64,000 nt of DNA from Bacillus kexueae (GCF_022809095.1 NZ_JALAZE010000007.1:62001-126000); one strand, 5' to 3'; positions 49,975-58,869 are shown, counted from the first letter of the stretch. The notes: generated by a model not told the origin, from the letters alone. Made by a program: numbers and translations.

Positions 49975-50130
49975 GTGGCACGTGTACAAAAAGAACCATC
50001 TAAAAATGGGGTTAGTGCTGCAAGTGTAAAAGGAAACGCAGGTCCGCAAAAGGAAATGAATGGTGGCGGTAAGAAAACAAGTCAAAATCAGCAATACAAA
50101 AAAGAAAATATGGGGTCAGATGGTTTCTGA
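49975..50130 (+). CDS. yuzL: YuzL-family small protein
   Basis: A 51-residue basic, glycine-, lysine- and asparagine-rich protein resembling YuzL (KNGVSAASVKGNAGPQ; NGGGKK; SQNQQYKKE). The role is unknown; the composition recalls small spore-associated proteins. The start is GTG at 49975 with AAGGGGGTGA upstream. It is divergent from fadN. Confidence 0.75.
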   Translation: MARVQKEPSKNGVSAASVKGNAGPQKEMNGGGKKTSQNQQYKKENMGSDGF

Positions 50131-50151
50131 TAAACCTTCTTGCCAATAATT

Positions 50152-50181
50152 AAAGCCACCCATGACAGATCAGGTGGCTTA
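50152..50181 (+). terminator. Intrinsic terminator after yuzL
   Basis: AAGCCACC / GGTGGCTT stem with a 12-base loop, between convergent genes. Confidence 0.75.
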
Positions 50182-50184
50182 CTC

Positions 50185-50433
50185 TTATTTCTGTTGTGAA
50201 CGATGTATTTCATTCAGTTCTTTAATTTCATGAATGAGCTCCTTTATTGCTTCTTTCGCTTCGGGGTATCGTTCATTCCAATGCTTCACTAGAGGAGGCA
50301 TGGATTTCGCGATATATGTGTATATCACCCATGCTTTTACTTTCTCTTTTCGATCTTCCGTAACGTCACCTAATAATAATTCTGTATACTTTTCAACTAA
50401 TCCATCCAGTTGTTCTGCCAACTTTTGATCCAT
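50185..50433 (-). CDS. yusU: DUF2573 protein (YusU-like)
   Basis: An 82-residue helical, acidic protein of the YusU/DUF2573 family (LDGLVEKYTELLLG; AKSMPPLVKHWNERYPEAK). Function unknown. ATG 50433 overlaps the stop codon of the siderophore-reductase gene by one base (TAATG) with GGAGGG inside that gene, so it belongs to the Fur-controlled transcript. Confidence 0.8.
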   Translation of the reverse strand: MDQKLAEQLDGLVEKYTELLLGDVTEDRKEKVKAWVIYTYIAKSMPPLVKHWNERYPEAKEAIKELIHEIKELNEIHRSQQK

Positions 50434-51197
50434 TATTTTCCCTCCTTCGTAAATTGAACCGGACATGTTTGACACCTAATTTGTTCGTCATTTGTTTTAT
50501 AATATAGACAGCATGTTTTCCGCATTCGAATTTCTTTTCCAACTTGCTCATTAAAACGTTTCGGTTGGGCAAAAGGAGTTAACGGATTATGATCGTATTG
50601 GCCAAACATATCCCCTCTTGCTTGCTCTACAACGAAAAGAAAATCATCAGTAACTCGTTTTTTCAAGTTACAAGATAGCTGTTCTATAGGTATGGATTCA
50701 TACATCCATAAGATGTATACCGCAACGTTTTCCCAAAGAATACGAGGTGATACTTTCGCTATTTTAGATACAGCTGAAATAAGTGGATCGATATGCTTTT
50801 TAAATAACCGGATTATCCATTCAGTGCGTTTTTCTTCTCTATTCCCTTCTAATTCTTCCACAGTTAATGTTTTTAAATGTAGCTTTGGACTCCATACTCC
50901 ATTTTGATGATGACTTTGAATGGAAACATTAGTCAATTCTACATTTAATACTTTATTCCACATAGACATGCTATATAACCCGATCGCAGCCAATACTCCA
51001 TATCGTTTAATTAAAAGTGAACCACAGACAGATATTTTATTTGCCGACAGTGGTGATTTTATCCTTTCCAGATAAGCGTTTAACCGTTGTTCGTCTAATA
51101 GATCAATGCTTTCAATTGATAACTCTGACTCAACCGTTTCGAACGTCAAACCAAATGATTGCAATAACTGCCATTGTTCAATCGTTAAAGTTGACAT
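50433..51197 (-). CDS. FhuF-like ferric siderophore reductase
   Basis: A 254-residue protein of the ferric-iron reductase FhuF-like type. The C-terminal [2Fe-2S] motif is visible: CC in RKTCCLYYK and CxxC in RCQTCPVQ within the last 25 residues. Such proteins release iron from imported ferric siderophores in the cytoplasm. ATG 51197 has GGGG 7 bases upstream. Two Fur boxes overlap the promoter, so iron should repress it. No siderophore ABC transporter is adjacent. Confidence 0.83.
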   Translation of the reverse strand: MSTLTIEQWQLLQSFGLTFETVESELSIESIDLLDEQRLNAYLERIKSPLSANKISVCGSLLIKRYGVLAAIGLYSMSMWNKVLNVELTNVSIQSHHQNGVWSPKLHLKTLTVEELEGNREEKRTEWIIRLFKKHIDPLISAVSKIAKVSPRILWENVAVYILWMYESIPIEQLSCNLKKRVTDDFLFVVEQARGDMFGQYDHNPLTPFAQPKRFNEQVGKEIRMRKTCCLYYKTNDEQIRCQTCPVQFTKEGK

Positions 51198-51227
51198 GTA
51201 GTTTCCCCTTTTATTCAATGTATTACT

Positions 51228-51270
51228 TGAGAATCATTTTCATTATAACGACTTTGAAAATCATTATCAA
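51228..51270 (-). promoter_or_regulatory. Fur-controlled promoter (two Fur boxes) of the siderophore reductase
   Basis: TTGATA (51265-51270) and TATAAT (51242-51247) with a 17-base spacer. Two 7-1-7 Fur boxes, TGAGAAT-C-ATTTTCA (51228-51242) and TGAAAAT-C-ATTATCA (51255-51269), cover the region just past the -10 and the -35. Confidence 0.9.
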
Positions 51271-51285
51271 TTATTTCTCCCAGAA

Positions 51286-51321
51286 AAAAAAGACTGTCCA
51301 AAGAGTACAGTCTTTTTTTCA
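51286..51321 (-). terminator. Orphan terminator upstream of the Fur promoter
   Basis: AAAAGACTGT / ACAGTCTTTT with T-runs on both sides. No intact gene ends here on either strand; a decayed frame lies directly upstream on the minus strand. Confidence 0.75.
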
Positions 51322-51342
51322 CACAATATATATTAGTTCATT

Positions 51343-51455
51343 TCATTTTAGTGGTGGACGCCTACGACCTTCTTCAGCAATAGCAGGAGCAAATTGGTAT
51401 CCTTCATTTTAGCTAGTCCTTCCGTCATATATCTTTGATTTGGTTTGTTTGTTCA
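51343..51455 (-). pseudogene. Possible remnant of a decayed small gene
   Basis: On the minus strand a short frame reads YMTEGLAKMKD and, one frame over, EGYQFAPAIAEEGRRRPPLK followed by a stop and then the orphan terminator. The second stretch looks protein-like but has a stop just upstream and no start. One frameshift would join the two. I do not recognise the parent protein. The rest of the gap up to the copA terminator shows nothing clear. Confidence 0.25.
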
Positions 51456-51565
51456 CAAACATTCTTACCAAATGAACTTACCATATTACAAGTAAGGCTC
51501 TAGTTTCGTTTAACATCATTCCACCCGTAAGCTATGACTGTCTCCTAATAGATAGTTGTCAAAAA

Positions 51566-51599
51566 TAAAAGTGGAGAAAAACGAGTTGCTTTTCTCCAC
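51566..51599 (-). terminator. Intrinsic terminator of the copper operon
   Basis: GTGGAGAAAA / TTTTCTCCAC stem followed by TTTTATTTTTG on the minus strand, 8 bases past the copA stop. Confidence 0.9.
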
Positions 51600-51606
51600 A
51601 TTCAAT

Positions 51607-54009
51607 TTATAATTTAACTCTTTGAAGACGAAGTGCGTTTAACACAACCGAAACAGAGCTAAAGGCCATGGCTGCCCCAGCTACCCAAGGAGCTAAAAAG
51701 CCTGCCGCTGCAATTGGGATACCTAACGTATTGTAGGCAAATGCCCAGAACAAATTTTGTTTAATATTACGCATTGTTCGATTACTTAGTTTAATGGCTT
51801 GAACAATACTCATTAAATCTCCACGCATTAACGTTACATCAGATGCTTCGATGGCAATATCGGTCCCAGTCCCCATTGCCATACCGATATGAGCAGTAGC
51901 AAGCGCAGGCGCATCATTGATGCCATCTCCAATCATGGCAACCACTTTCCCCTCTTGCTTCAATTTTTCCACTTCTTTTGCCTTATCTTCTGGAAGCACT
52001 TCACTAATCACATGATGAATTCCAACTTCTTTAGCAATGGCTTTTGCCGTTCTAGTATTATCTCCTGTCATCATATAAACACTGATGTTTCTGTTAAGCA
52101 GCCGTTGAATCGCCTCTTTAGATGTTTCTTTCACATTATCTCTCAAAGCCAATAAACCAACACAGGTGTGATGAATAGCTACTAATATTACCGTTTTTCC
52201 CTCTTCTTCAAGCGCTTCTTTCTTCTCTATTACAGAAGTCGGAACTTTAATGTGTTCATCGTGCATTAACTTCTTCGTCCCAATCAATACTCGTTGAGTA
52301 TCTATAGTCGCTTTAATCCCATGACCTGGAATCGCTTCAAATTGAGCGGGTTCTATTAGTTTTTCCTGTGAGTTGATTCCTTTTACGATTGCTTCCGCTA
52401 ATGGATGCTCGGAACGATTTTCTGCGGACGCTACAAGGTGTAAAATACGATTTTTCTCTTGGTGATCGATCCAGATATCTGTTACCTGTGGCTCTCCTTT
52501 TGTTATCGTTCCTGTTTTATCTAGAACAACTGTGTCAATCCGATGGGTTGATTCTAAATACTCTCCGCCCTTAAATAAGATTCCAGCTTCAGCAGCTCGA
52601 CCCGACCCTGCCATAATTGATGTTGGTGTAGCAAGCCCGAGTGCACATGGACAAGCAATGACTAATACAGCAATCATATTTTCTAATGCAACGGCAAACT
52701 CTCCTGGAGCTACTACTAGATACCATACCGTAAAGGTTAAGATTGCTATGGCCACAACAATTGGAACGAATATACTAGAAACTTTATCGGCCATTCGTTG
52801 AATCGGTGCTTTCTGCCCTTGAGCTTCTTCTACCACTTTAATAATTTGTTGAAGTACACTATTTTTCCCTACATTTGTCGCTTCAATCGTCATCGTTCCA
52901 TGCTTATTGATCGTAGCTCCAAATACTGCATCTCCAACATTTTTATCAACTGGAACACTTTCACCGGTTAGCATCGATTCATCAACCGTTGTTTGTCCTT
53001 TTACTATCGTTCCATCTACAGGTATTTTTTCACCTGGACGGATAAGCACCATGTCACCACTTTTTACTTGGTCTATCGGAACCTTTTGTTCATCTCCGTC
53101 TTTTATGACTGTTGCTGTTTTAGCTTGGAGTCCCATAAGCTTCTTAATCGCGTCAGACGAACGACCTTTCGCTTTTGCTTCAAATAGCTTCCCTAATAAA
53201 ATAAGGGTAATTAATACTGCACTTGTTTCAAAATATAGCTCGGTCATCATCTCATCTGTCGCTGAGGAACCAATGGTCAAATACAAACTATAGAAATAGG
53301 CAGCAGATGTTCCAAGTGCCACTAACACGTCCATATTAGCTGATTTGTTCTTTAAGTTTTTATAGGCACCGACATAAAACTGCCAACCGATGATAAACTG
53401 GACCGGAGTAGCTAACACAAATTGAAACCATGGATTCATAAATAAAGGAGGAACATATATAAAGCTAGTAAATGAAAAATGACCAACCATTGCCCATACT
53501 AACGGCAAAGATAATATGAGGGCGAAGTAAAATTTTACTTGTTGCCTTTTAAGCTCCGCCTCTTTTATATCTCTATTTCCTTCATCGTTTTTCACTGTGG
53601 CCCCATACCCTAACTTTTCAACTTTTTCGATGATCTCGTCGGCAGATATGATACCTTTTACATACTCGACTTGCGCCTTTTCTAACGCCAGATTGACCGA
53701 TGAAGATTCAACTCCAACCTGTTTTTGTAGTCCTCTTTCTATTCGGTTAGCACATGCTGCACATGTCATCCCGGAAATATCTAAGTCTACCTTTTCCGTT
53801 ATGACCCCATAACCTAAGCTTTTAATTTTCTCTATCAGCTGAGGAACATTGACTTTTTCTTCGGTATACGTAACATTTGCTTTTTCCAAAGCAAGATTGA
53901 CCGTTGCTTCCATCACTCCATCCATCTTCTTTAAGCTTTTCTCAATCCGATTGGAGCAGGCGGCACATGTCATTCCAGAGATTTGGAAGGAAATTTCTTT
54001 TTCTTTCAA
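51607..54009 (-). CDS. copA: Copper-exporting P1B-type ATPase CopA
   Basis: An 800-residue Cu(I) exporter. Two N-terminal heavy-metal domains carry GMTCAAC (first pair C15, C18; the second domain near 75-140). The membrane CPC motif is in [13 protein letters not shown], the phosphorylated aspartate in [10 protein letters not shown], and the hinge [10 protein letters not shown] is intact. TTG 54009 is the likely start, 8 bases after GGAGG; no ATG fits. A CsoR-like site lies just upstream, besides the one at csoR. Confidence 0.96.
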   Translation of the reverse strand: MKEKEISFQISGMTCAACSNRIEKSLKKMDGVMEATVNLALEKANVTYTEEKVNVPQLIEKIKSLGYGVITEKVDLDISGMTCAACANRIERGLQKQVGVESSSVNLALEKAQVEYVKGIISADEIIEKVEKLGYGATVKNDEGNRDIKEAELKRQQVKFYFALILSLPLVWAMVGHFSFTSFIYVPPLFMNPWFQFVLATPVQFIIGWQFYVGAYKNLKNKSANMDVLVALGTSAAYFYSLYLTIGSSATDEMMTELYFETSAVLITLILLGKLFEAKAKGRSSDAIKKLMGLQAKTATVIKDGDEQKVPIDQVKSGDMVLIRPGEKIPVDGTIVKGQTTVDESMLTGESVPVDKNVGDAVFGATINKHGTMTIEATNVGKNSVLQQIIKVVEEAQGQKAPIQRMADKVSSIFVPIVVAIAILTFTVWYLVVAPGEFAVALENMIAVLVIACPCALGLATPTSIMAGSGRAAEAGILFKGGEYLESTHRIDTVVLDKTGTITKGEPQVTDIWIDHQEKNRILHLVASAENRSEHPLAEAIVKGINSQEKLIEPAQFEAIPGHGIKATIDTQRVLIGTKKLMHDEHIKVPTSVIEKKEALEEEGKTVILVAIHHTCVGLLALRDNVKETSKEAIQRLLNRNISVYMMTGDNTRTAKAIAKEVGIHHVISEVLPEDKAKEVEKLKQEGKVVAMIGDGINDAPALATAHIGMAMGTGTDIAIEASDVTLMRGDLMSIVQAIKLSNRTMRNIKQNLFWAFAYNTLGIPIAAAGFLAPWVAGAAMAFSSVSVVLNALRLQRVKL

Positions 54010-54024
54010 CGGTAGCACCTCCAA

Positions 54025-54043
54025 TATACCATACTGGGGTATA
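54025..54043. promoter_or_regulatory. Candidate CsoR operator upstream of copA
   Basis: TATACCATACTGGGGTATA is a near-palindrome of the TACC-N4-GGGGTA type. On the minus strand it lies between a TTCACA -35 and TATGGT -10 (17-base spacer), so copA may have its own copper-controlled promoter. Confidence 0.65.
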
Positions 54044-54091
54044 TAAAATTTGTGAATAAAGCGTGCACTTAGCACGCTAAAATGTTTTTCG

Positions 54092-54298
54092 TTACTCTAC
54101 ATCGTATCCTTGCTCTTCAATTGCCTCTTTGATCGCTGATATTGTAGCTTTTTTTTCATCGTAATCCACTTGAACTTTCCCGTCTGCTAACTGAACATGA
54201 ACATTGCTTACACCTTCAATTTCTCCAACGCTTGTTTCCACAGCTTTCACACAATGATTACAAGACATTCCTTTTACTAATAAAACTTTCGTTGCCAT
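54092..54298 (-). CDS. copZ: Copper chaperone CopZ
   Basis: A 68-residue ferredoxin-fold heavy-metal-binding protein that carries Cu(I) to CopA. The ligands are C13 and C16 ([13 protein letters not shown]). It lies 14 bases after csoR and 82 bases before copA, in the order csoR-copZ-copA. Confidence 0.95.
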   Translation of the reverse strand: MATKVLLVKGMSCNHCVKAVETSVGEIEGVSNVHVQLADGKVQVDYDEKKATISAIKEAIEEQGYDVE

Positions 54299-54312
54299 GA
54301 TATAATGCCCCC

Positions 54313-54615
54313 TTATTTTTTTAACATTCTTTTTATTGTTACTAACACTTCGTCAATTACTTCTGTATCTCCTTCTTGAATCCGTTCTACTACGCAGCTC
54401 TTCATGTGACCTTCTAGTAATAGTCGGCTAACAGAATTAAGCGCTGATTGGATAGCTGTAATTTGTGTTAGTACATCATCACAGTATGCATCTTTTTCAA
54501 TGAGCCCTTTCACTCCCCGAATTTGACCTTCGATTCGATTAAGACGGACTGTTAAATCTTTTTTAAATTTATCTGAATGGTGACTTTTACGATGTGAAAG
54601 TTCCTTCTCTTCCAT
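54313..54615 (-). CDS. csoR: Copper-sensing repressor CsoR
   Basis: A 100-residue helical repressor of the CsoR/RcnR family. The Cu(I) ligands C45, H70 and C74 (YCDDVLTQ; EGHMKSCV) are all present, which separates it from nickel or formaldehyde sensors. It should repress csoR-copZ-copA until Cu(I) binds. The ATG is preceded by AAGGGGG. Confidence 0.95.
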   Translation of the reverse strand: MEEKELSHRKSHHSDKFKKDLTVRLNRIEGQIRGVKGLIEKDAYCDDVLTQITAIQSALNSVSRLLLEGHMKSCVVERIQEGDTEVIDEVLVTIKRMLKK

Positions 54616-54635
54616 TGAACCGCCCCCTTTACATC

Positions 54636-54665
54636 AAGCTACCATACCCCCCTAACCTATGTCAA
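54636..54665 (-). promoter_or_regulatory. csoR promoter with CsoR operator in the spacer
   Basis: TTGACA (54660-54665) and TAGCTT (54636-54641) are 18 bases apart. The spacer is filled by TAGGTTAGGGGGGTATGGTA (54640-54659), close to the known B. subtilis CsoR site with GGGGGTATGGTA. Confidence 0.8.
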
Positions 54666-54688
54666 TTGTTTAAGTCGTCTCTAAAAAT

Positions 54689-54720
54689 TAAGAGGCTATG
54701 CAAATAGCATAACCTCTTTT
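54689..54720 (-). terminator. Intrinsic terminator of the YtkA-like lipoprotein gene
   Basis: AAGAGG-TATGC / GCATA-CCTCTT stem with T-rich tail, just past the lipoprotein stop. Confidence 0.85.
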
Positions 54721-54728
54721 AATCACCA

Positions 54729-55484
54729 TTATCGTACATGAACAGATTTTTCGATATGTTCATGGAGTCCTTCGTCATTCGAAACGTGAACTTTTACAAA
54801 ATATTGACCTGATTCTTCAAACGAATAGGATGCGGAATAATTTTCATTCCTTTCTACTGCCTCAATCCAATCGTGATGTTCGGCGCCTTCCATCCAAATC
54901 TCGTAACGCACATCTGCTCCTGAAATAATTGTGCCTTCCTTCTCTACCGTTGTAGTTAGCGTCTGTTCTTCATTTTTTTGAACCGCATCTGGTATGTTCA
55001 TTTCAATTAATACCGTTTCATCACCATGATGATGGGATTCTTCATGACTTTCATCTAGATCATTATGCGATTCATCAGTCGATCCAGCTTCTTCAGGATT
55101 CCCAATGACAATTTGCTTTTTCGGCATATTATGCTGATCTTTTGCCGTCACATGTGATTGTACGAAATATACTCCGTCTTCTTCAAAGGTATACATTACC
55201 TCATAAATTCCATTCTCAGAATGTTTTCCTTCTACTTTCTGACTTTCTTCTTTTTCTCCGTCTTTCCAAATTTCAAATAACACTTCTGTCGCATCCGTTA
55301 CCTTTTCATCACCATAGTAAACTTCTGCTGTCAAAGTAATCTCCTCATTTTTCTCTCCATTTGCAGGGACAGCTAAATTCACTTCTAATGGAAGAACTTC
55401 AACCTCTTCATTTTCTGTTGATTCCTGCTGTGTGCAAGCGACTAAACCTAAAGATAAAAGGAGTATGAGACCGAATTTTTTCAT
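54729..55484 (-). CDS. Lipoprotein with two YtkA-like domains and a His-rich linker
   Basis: A 251-residue lipoprotein: signal peptide with lipobox ending LVAC (C17), then two YtkA-like beta-sandwich repeats (about 35-125 and 160-251; both contain FEIWKDG or YEIWMEG followed by a YxFEExGxYFV motif). The linker (about 128-155) is rich in H, D, E and S (DESHEESHHHGDE), a likely metal-binding stretch. ATG 55484 follows AAAGGTGA. Its place upstream of csoR-copZA suggests an extracytoplasmic copper or metal role; this is inferred. Confidence 0.8.
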   Translation of the reverse strand: MKKFGLILLLSLGLVACTQQESTENEEVEVLPLEVNLAVPANGEKNEEITLTAEVYYGDEKVTDATEVLFEIWKDGEKEESQKVEGKHSENGIYEVMYTFEEDGVYFVQSHVTAKDQHNMPKKQIVIGNPEEAGSTDESHNDLDESHEESHHHGDETVLIEMNIPDAVQKNEEQTLTTTVEKEGTIISGADVRYEIWMEGAEHHDWIEAVERNENYSASYSFEESGQYFVKVHVSNDEGLHEHIEKSVHVR

Positions 55485-55701
55485 TATAATCACCTTTCTC
55501 TCTCTTGTCTTTCCCACTTTAACCATTTCCTTGAAATGTTAAACATCTGTTATTACCGTACATGAATTAAGAAGTCGTTACAATAGGTTCTATAGCGTAC
55601 ATGTCACAAAGAGATGAATATTTGATGTCAAAGTAATGACAGTAATTTGAAGAAAAACTTCAAAAAGTATCAACTACTGAAGCGTAGTCTTTTAGAATCT
55701 A

Positions 55702-55874
55702 AGAAAAGCGCAAAGCGCAAGTCCTTAGGCGAAGGGCGCTTTAGGACCTGCGAGGAGGCTTCCGTCGCCACAGCAGGGCCGAAGCGACCCGAGCTGATGG
55801 CGCATGGAGCTAGACACAAAAAAAACGGTAAAGAGAATACTTTAACACTTTATTGAACTTAAACTTTCTGTAAT
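55702..55874. repeat. Dispersed repeat unit A, copy 6
   Basis: Same orientation, longer left end (GCGCAAAGCGCAAGTCC), ending TTTCTGTAATAA at the T-tract of the gltT terminator. The 215 bases between the lipoprotein start and this copy show no gene. Confidence 0.9.
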
Positions 55875-55879
55875 AAAAA

Positions 55880-55924
55880 AAAGTGTCTAAAAAGCCTTAA
55901 TCAGCGGCTTTTTAAACACTCTTA
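55880..55924 (-). terminator. Intrinsic terminator of the dicarboxylate/glutamate symporter gene
   Basis: AGTGT-TAAAAAGCC / GGCTTTTTA-ACACT stem with T-run on the minus strand next to the repeat. Confidence 0.85.
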
Positions 55925-55927
55925 TCA

Positions 55928-57172
55928 TTACATAGATTCCGTCATTTGATTGTCGTATGTAATCCCATGTTTCTTTTCAGACTCTGCGATACATACTGCA
56001 CAAGCTGCATCACCAGCAATATTGACTGCCGTTCTCGTCATGTCAAGTAAACGGTCAACACCAAGAATTAATGCAATTCCTTCTACTGGTAAACCAACGG
56101 TATTTAAAACCATCGCCAACATAATGAGACCTACTCCAGGAACACCTGCAGTGCCGATACTTGCTAAAACAGCCGTAATGACAACTGTTAACAATTGAGC
56201 CATCGTTAAATGCTCATTAAATACTTGGGCAATAAAAATCGTCGCAACACCTTGCATAATAGCTGTACCGTCCATATTAATGGTTGCACCTAGAGGTTGA
56301 ACAAAACTACTAATAGGCTCAGGTACTTTTAATCGTTTTTGTGCCATTTCCATCGATACTGGTAGAGTACCACTACTCGTTGATGTACTAAATGCCACAC
56401 TCATGGCAGGGAAAAAGTTTTTGTAGAAATGAATCGGACTCATTTTCCCGATGAAGTAAACAGCTGCGCTATACGTTACACCTGCGTGAATGAAAAGGGC
56501 GGCAACTACGACAATCATGTATAACCCCATTGCTTTTACCGCATCCCATCCTTGACTTCCGACAGCTGTTGCGATTAAACCAAATGCACCATATGGAGCA
56601 AGTTTCATGACTAGTGTTACAAGGTACATCATAACTTCATTACCTTGTTCAACAAACTTCATCAACGTCGAAGCTTTTTTTCCTAGCATCGAAATTCCTA
56701 GCCCCATAAAGATGGAGAACGTAATAATTTGGAGCATGTTCCCTTCAGCCATTGCTTGAATTGGGTTTGTCGGAATAATATTAAGCAATGTTTCACTAAT
56801 AGATGGTGCTTCCTTAGCTTCATATTCAACAGAAGACGTATCAAAAGATCCGATGTTTCCTGGCTGGACAACAGAAGCAAGCGATATTCCGATTGTAATG
56901 GCAATTCCTGTTGTCACAAGGAAGAATAAAACCGTTTTCAAACCAATTCTCCCTAACTTTTTCGGATCACCTAGACCTGCAACTCCAAGCGTAATGGAAA
57001 AGAATACGATTGGTACAACAAGCATTTTAATTAAGTTTAAGAAGATTTTTCCGAGTGGAGTAAAAATGTACGCATCTAATGTGTTAAACAAATCTGGAGA
57101 AGTAGCATTTAACACTAGACCAACGACTAAACCTGCAATTAAACCAACGATAATTTTCCCTGTTAGTTTCAT
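55928..57172 (-). CDS. gltT: Dicarboxylate/amino acid:cation symporter (GltT/GltP type)
   Basis: A 414-residue DAACS-family symporter for glutamate, aspartate or C4-dicarboxylates. The serine-rich re-entrant loop (STSTSSGTLPVSM near 262-274), the PLGATINMDGTAI motif near 290-302 and RLLDMTRTAVNIAGD in TM8 are all present; the arginine before TAVNIAGD favours acidic amino acids. AGGGAGG precedes the ATG. The leader carries a ydaO (c-di-AMP) riboswitch with terminator, so its expression should fall when c-di-AMP is high. Confidence 0.88.
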   Translation of the reverse strand: MKLTGKIIVGLIAGLVVGLVLNATSPDLFNTLDAYIFTPLGKIFLNLIKMLVVPIVFFSITLGVAGLGDPKKLGRIGLKTVLFFLVTTGIAITIGISLASVVQPGNIGSFDTSSVEYEAKEAPSISETLLNIIPTNPIQAMAEGNMLQIITFSIFMGLGISMLGKKASTLMKFVEQGNEVMMYLVTLVMKLAPYGAFGLIATAVGSQGWDAVKAMGLYMIVVVAALFIHAGVTYSAAVYFIGKMSPIHFYKNFFPAMSVAFSTSTSSGTLPVSMEMAQKRLKVPEPISSFVQPLGATINMDGTAIMQGVATIFIAQVFNEHLTMAQLLTVVITAVLASIGTAGVPGVGLIMLAMVLNTVGLPVEGIALILGVDRLLDMTRTAVNIAGDAACAVCIAESEKKHGITYDNQMTESM

Positions 57173-57304
57173 ATATGACCTCCCTTTAGAAAAACAGATT
57201 TTATTATTTACTATTTAGAGTTTCATTCTATTAGAAGAACGTTTCGATGCCCATTCTTATGTAAATACAACACGTTATTCCATTAGAATTACCTCTAATA
57301 AACG

Positions 57305-57333
57305 AAAAAACCACGAGAGAGATTCCCGTGGTT
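57305..57333 (-). terminator. Expression-platform terminator of the c-di-AMP riboswitch
   Basis: AACCACGGGAATC / TCTCGTGGTT stem followed by TTTTTTCG on the minus strand, between the ydaO aptamer and gltT. Confidence 0.9.
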
Positions 57334-57334
57334 T

Positions 57335-57482
57335 AATCCAAAGTCAAGTCTCTCTCCTACGCTTACGAGGTTAGCTGTCGGGTTCGGATCGAAGAGTATC
57401 CTACTTTAAAAAGATTCACCCCAATGCTATAAATAGCATTCATTGGTTCCCCCGTTCCCTAAAGGGATTCAGCGGTCATTTA
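57335..57482 (-). ncRNA. c-di-AMP riboswitch (ydaO-yuaA class)
   Basis: The minus strand holds the conserved ydaO blocks in order: CGCTGAATCCC, TAGGGAACGGGGGAACCAAT, a variable hairpin (GCTATTTATAGC), GGGGTGAATC, AAGTAGGATA, TCCGAACCCGACAGCTAACC and TCGTAAGCGTAGGAGAGA. A terminator follows. Binding of c-di-AMP should stop transcription into gltT. A weak promoter (TTGAGT 57509-57514, TATATG 57487-57492) lies upstream. Confidence 0.95.
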
Positions 57483-57717
57483 TATACATATAATATTATT
57501 TTAGCTTGACTCAATTATTTTTCAAATATTTTTTTCGTTAAAGGGTTAATTGTTCAAAAGTATTCAAGGTCAATGAAAGGTCGTTTTCATATAGATTATT
57601 GCTTTTGTTAACATTAAGCTCCATTACATAGTGTAGATCATTATATTTTATTTGTATTAGAAGATAGAGGAGAGCCCCTACAGTAAAAATGTCTCTACCA
57701 GCCAACAAGCACGAATT

Positions 57718-58869
57718 TCACATCTTACGCACATCAAGGAAAAAATATCCTGTTAAAAATAGAGCCATTGCAAAGGACAGCATTAAAACTATGCTATATT
57801 GACCTGTTAAACCGTTTGCTTTAACAGTCTGCTCTACAGGCTTCTCATCATCCTTTTCGACGATCGAGAGTGCGATTTTTTTAATTAGACGTTCACCTTC
57901 ACCAATAATGGAAAGTTCGCCGCTTTCGTCAATGAGTTCTTCTATTACTTCCTGTCTCTTTTTCGTATAAGATAACTCATCTTTAAGCTCATACTGTTGG
58001 TCCATGTTTACCTCATATTTCGTACCTGCTTCAATCGATACAGTTTCAAATCCATTTAAGCTGTAATTGAGTAGTGAAATCGTATCATTATAAGCGATTC
58101 TACTAGATTCAGCTTTAAGAGTTACAACAATTACATCAATCCAGTCGTTTTTTGCAGTAGTTACAAGTGTGTGGCCAGATTCACTAACAAACCCTGTTTT
58201 CCCCCCTGTAACATAAGGGAAGGAGGAATCAATTAATAATTTATGATGATTTATAATCGTTGTATCCCACGACTCACCATCCCACGGTAGCTCTTTCATT
58301 TGAAAGATTTGGCGAAAAGTTTGATTTTGCATAGCATATTGTGTGATTTGAGCCATATCATATGCTGTCGTTTGGTGATCTTCATCAAATAACCCACTTG
58401 GATTGACAAAATGGGTATCCGTGACCCCAATGACTTCCTTTAAATAATCGTTTATTTCATCTGAGAAGGCTTCGACACTTCCGTTTAGGTGCTCCGCTAT
58501 CGCAATGGCTGCATCATTCCCTGAATTAATGACCATTCCTTTTATGAGCTTGTCGAGTGTAACAACTTCTCCTTCTTCTAAATAGACTCTTGTACCATCC
58601 GCATTTCTCGCCCGTTCTGATACGGTCACTAAATCATTTAAATTCCCGTTTTCAATCGCATATATCGCCGTTGCAATTTTCGTAATGCTGGCCGGATACA
58701 TTTGTTCATTCGCATTTTTCTCGTAAAGAACATCTCCACTTTTAGCGTCCATCACAATGGCTGATTCACTTTGAATACTTATTTCGTCGTTCGCATACAC
58801 GGATGAATATGGTTGTCCTATCGACAAAGCCGCTAAGAAGCAGAGAATTGAAACTAATAAACGGTTCAT
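57718..58869 (-). CDS. D-alanyl-D-alanine carboxypeptidase (class C PBP, PBP5 type)
   Basis: A 383-residue serine carboxypeptidase that trims stem pentapeptides of peptidoglycan. It has a signal peptide (about 1-27), the SxxK active site S61-I-T-K64, SGN at S116 and KTG at K224, then a C-terminal domain and a final hydrophobic anchor (about 355-380). ATG 58869 has AGGTG six bases upstream; an in-frame GTG lies at 58878. Close to the DacF/DacA group but not a clear orthologue of either. It stands alone between two regulatory gaps. Confidence 0.88.
   Translation of the reverse strand: MNRLLVSILCFLAALSIGQPYSSVYANDEISIQSESAIVMDAKSGDVLYEKNANEQMYPASITKIATAIYAIENGNLNDLVTVSERARNADGTRVYLEEGEVVTLDKLIKGMVINSGNDAAIAIAEHLNGSVEAFSDEINDYLKEVIGVTDTHFVNPSGLFDEDHQTTAYDMAQITQYAMQNQTFRQIFQMKELPWDGESWDTTIINHHKLLIDSSFPYVTGGKTGFVSESGHTLVTTAKNDWIDVIVVTLKAESSRIAYNDTISLLNYSLNGFETVSIEAGTKYEVNMDQQYELKDELSYTKKRQEVIEELIDESGELSIIGEGERLIKKIALSIVEKDDEKPVEQTVKANGLTGQYSIVLMLSFAMALFLTGYFFLDVRKM

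Noticed and set aside
55647-55856. Short plus-strand frame running through repeat unit A (and similar frames in other copies)
   Set aside because: The frame only reflects the repeat sequence; it differs between copies and lacks start signals.
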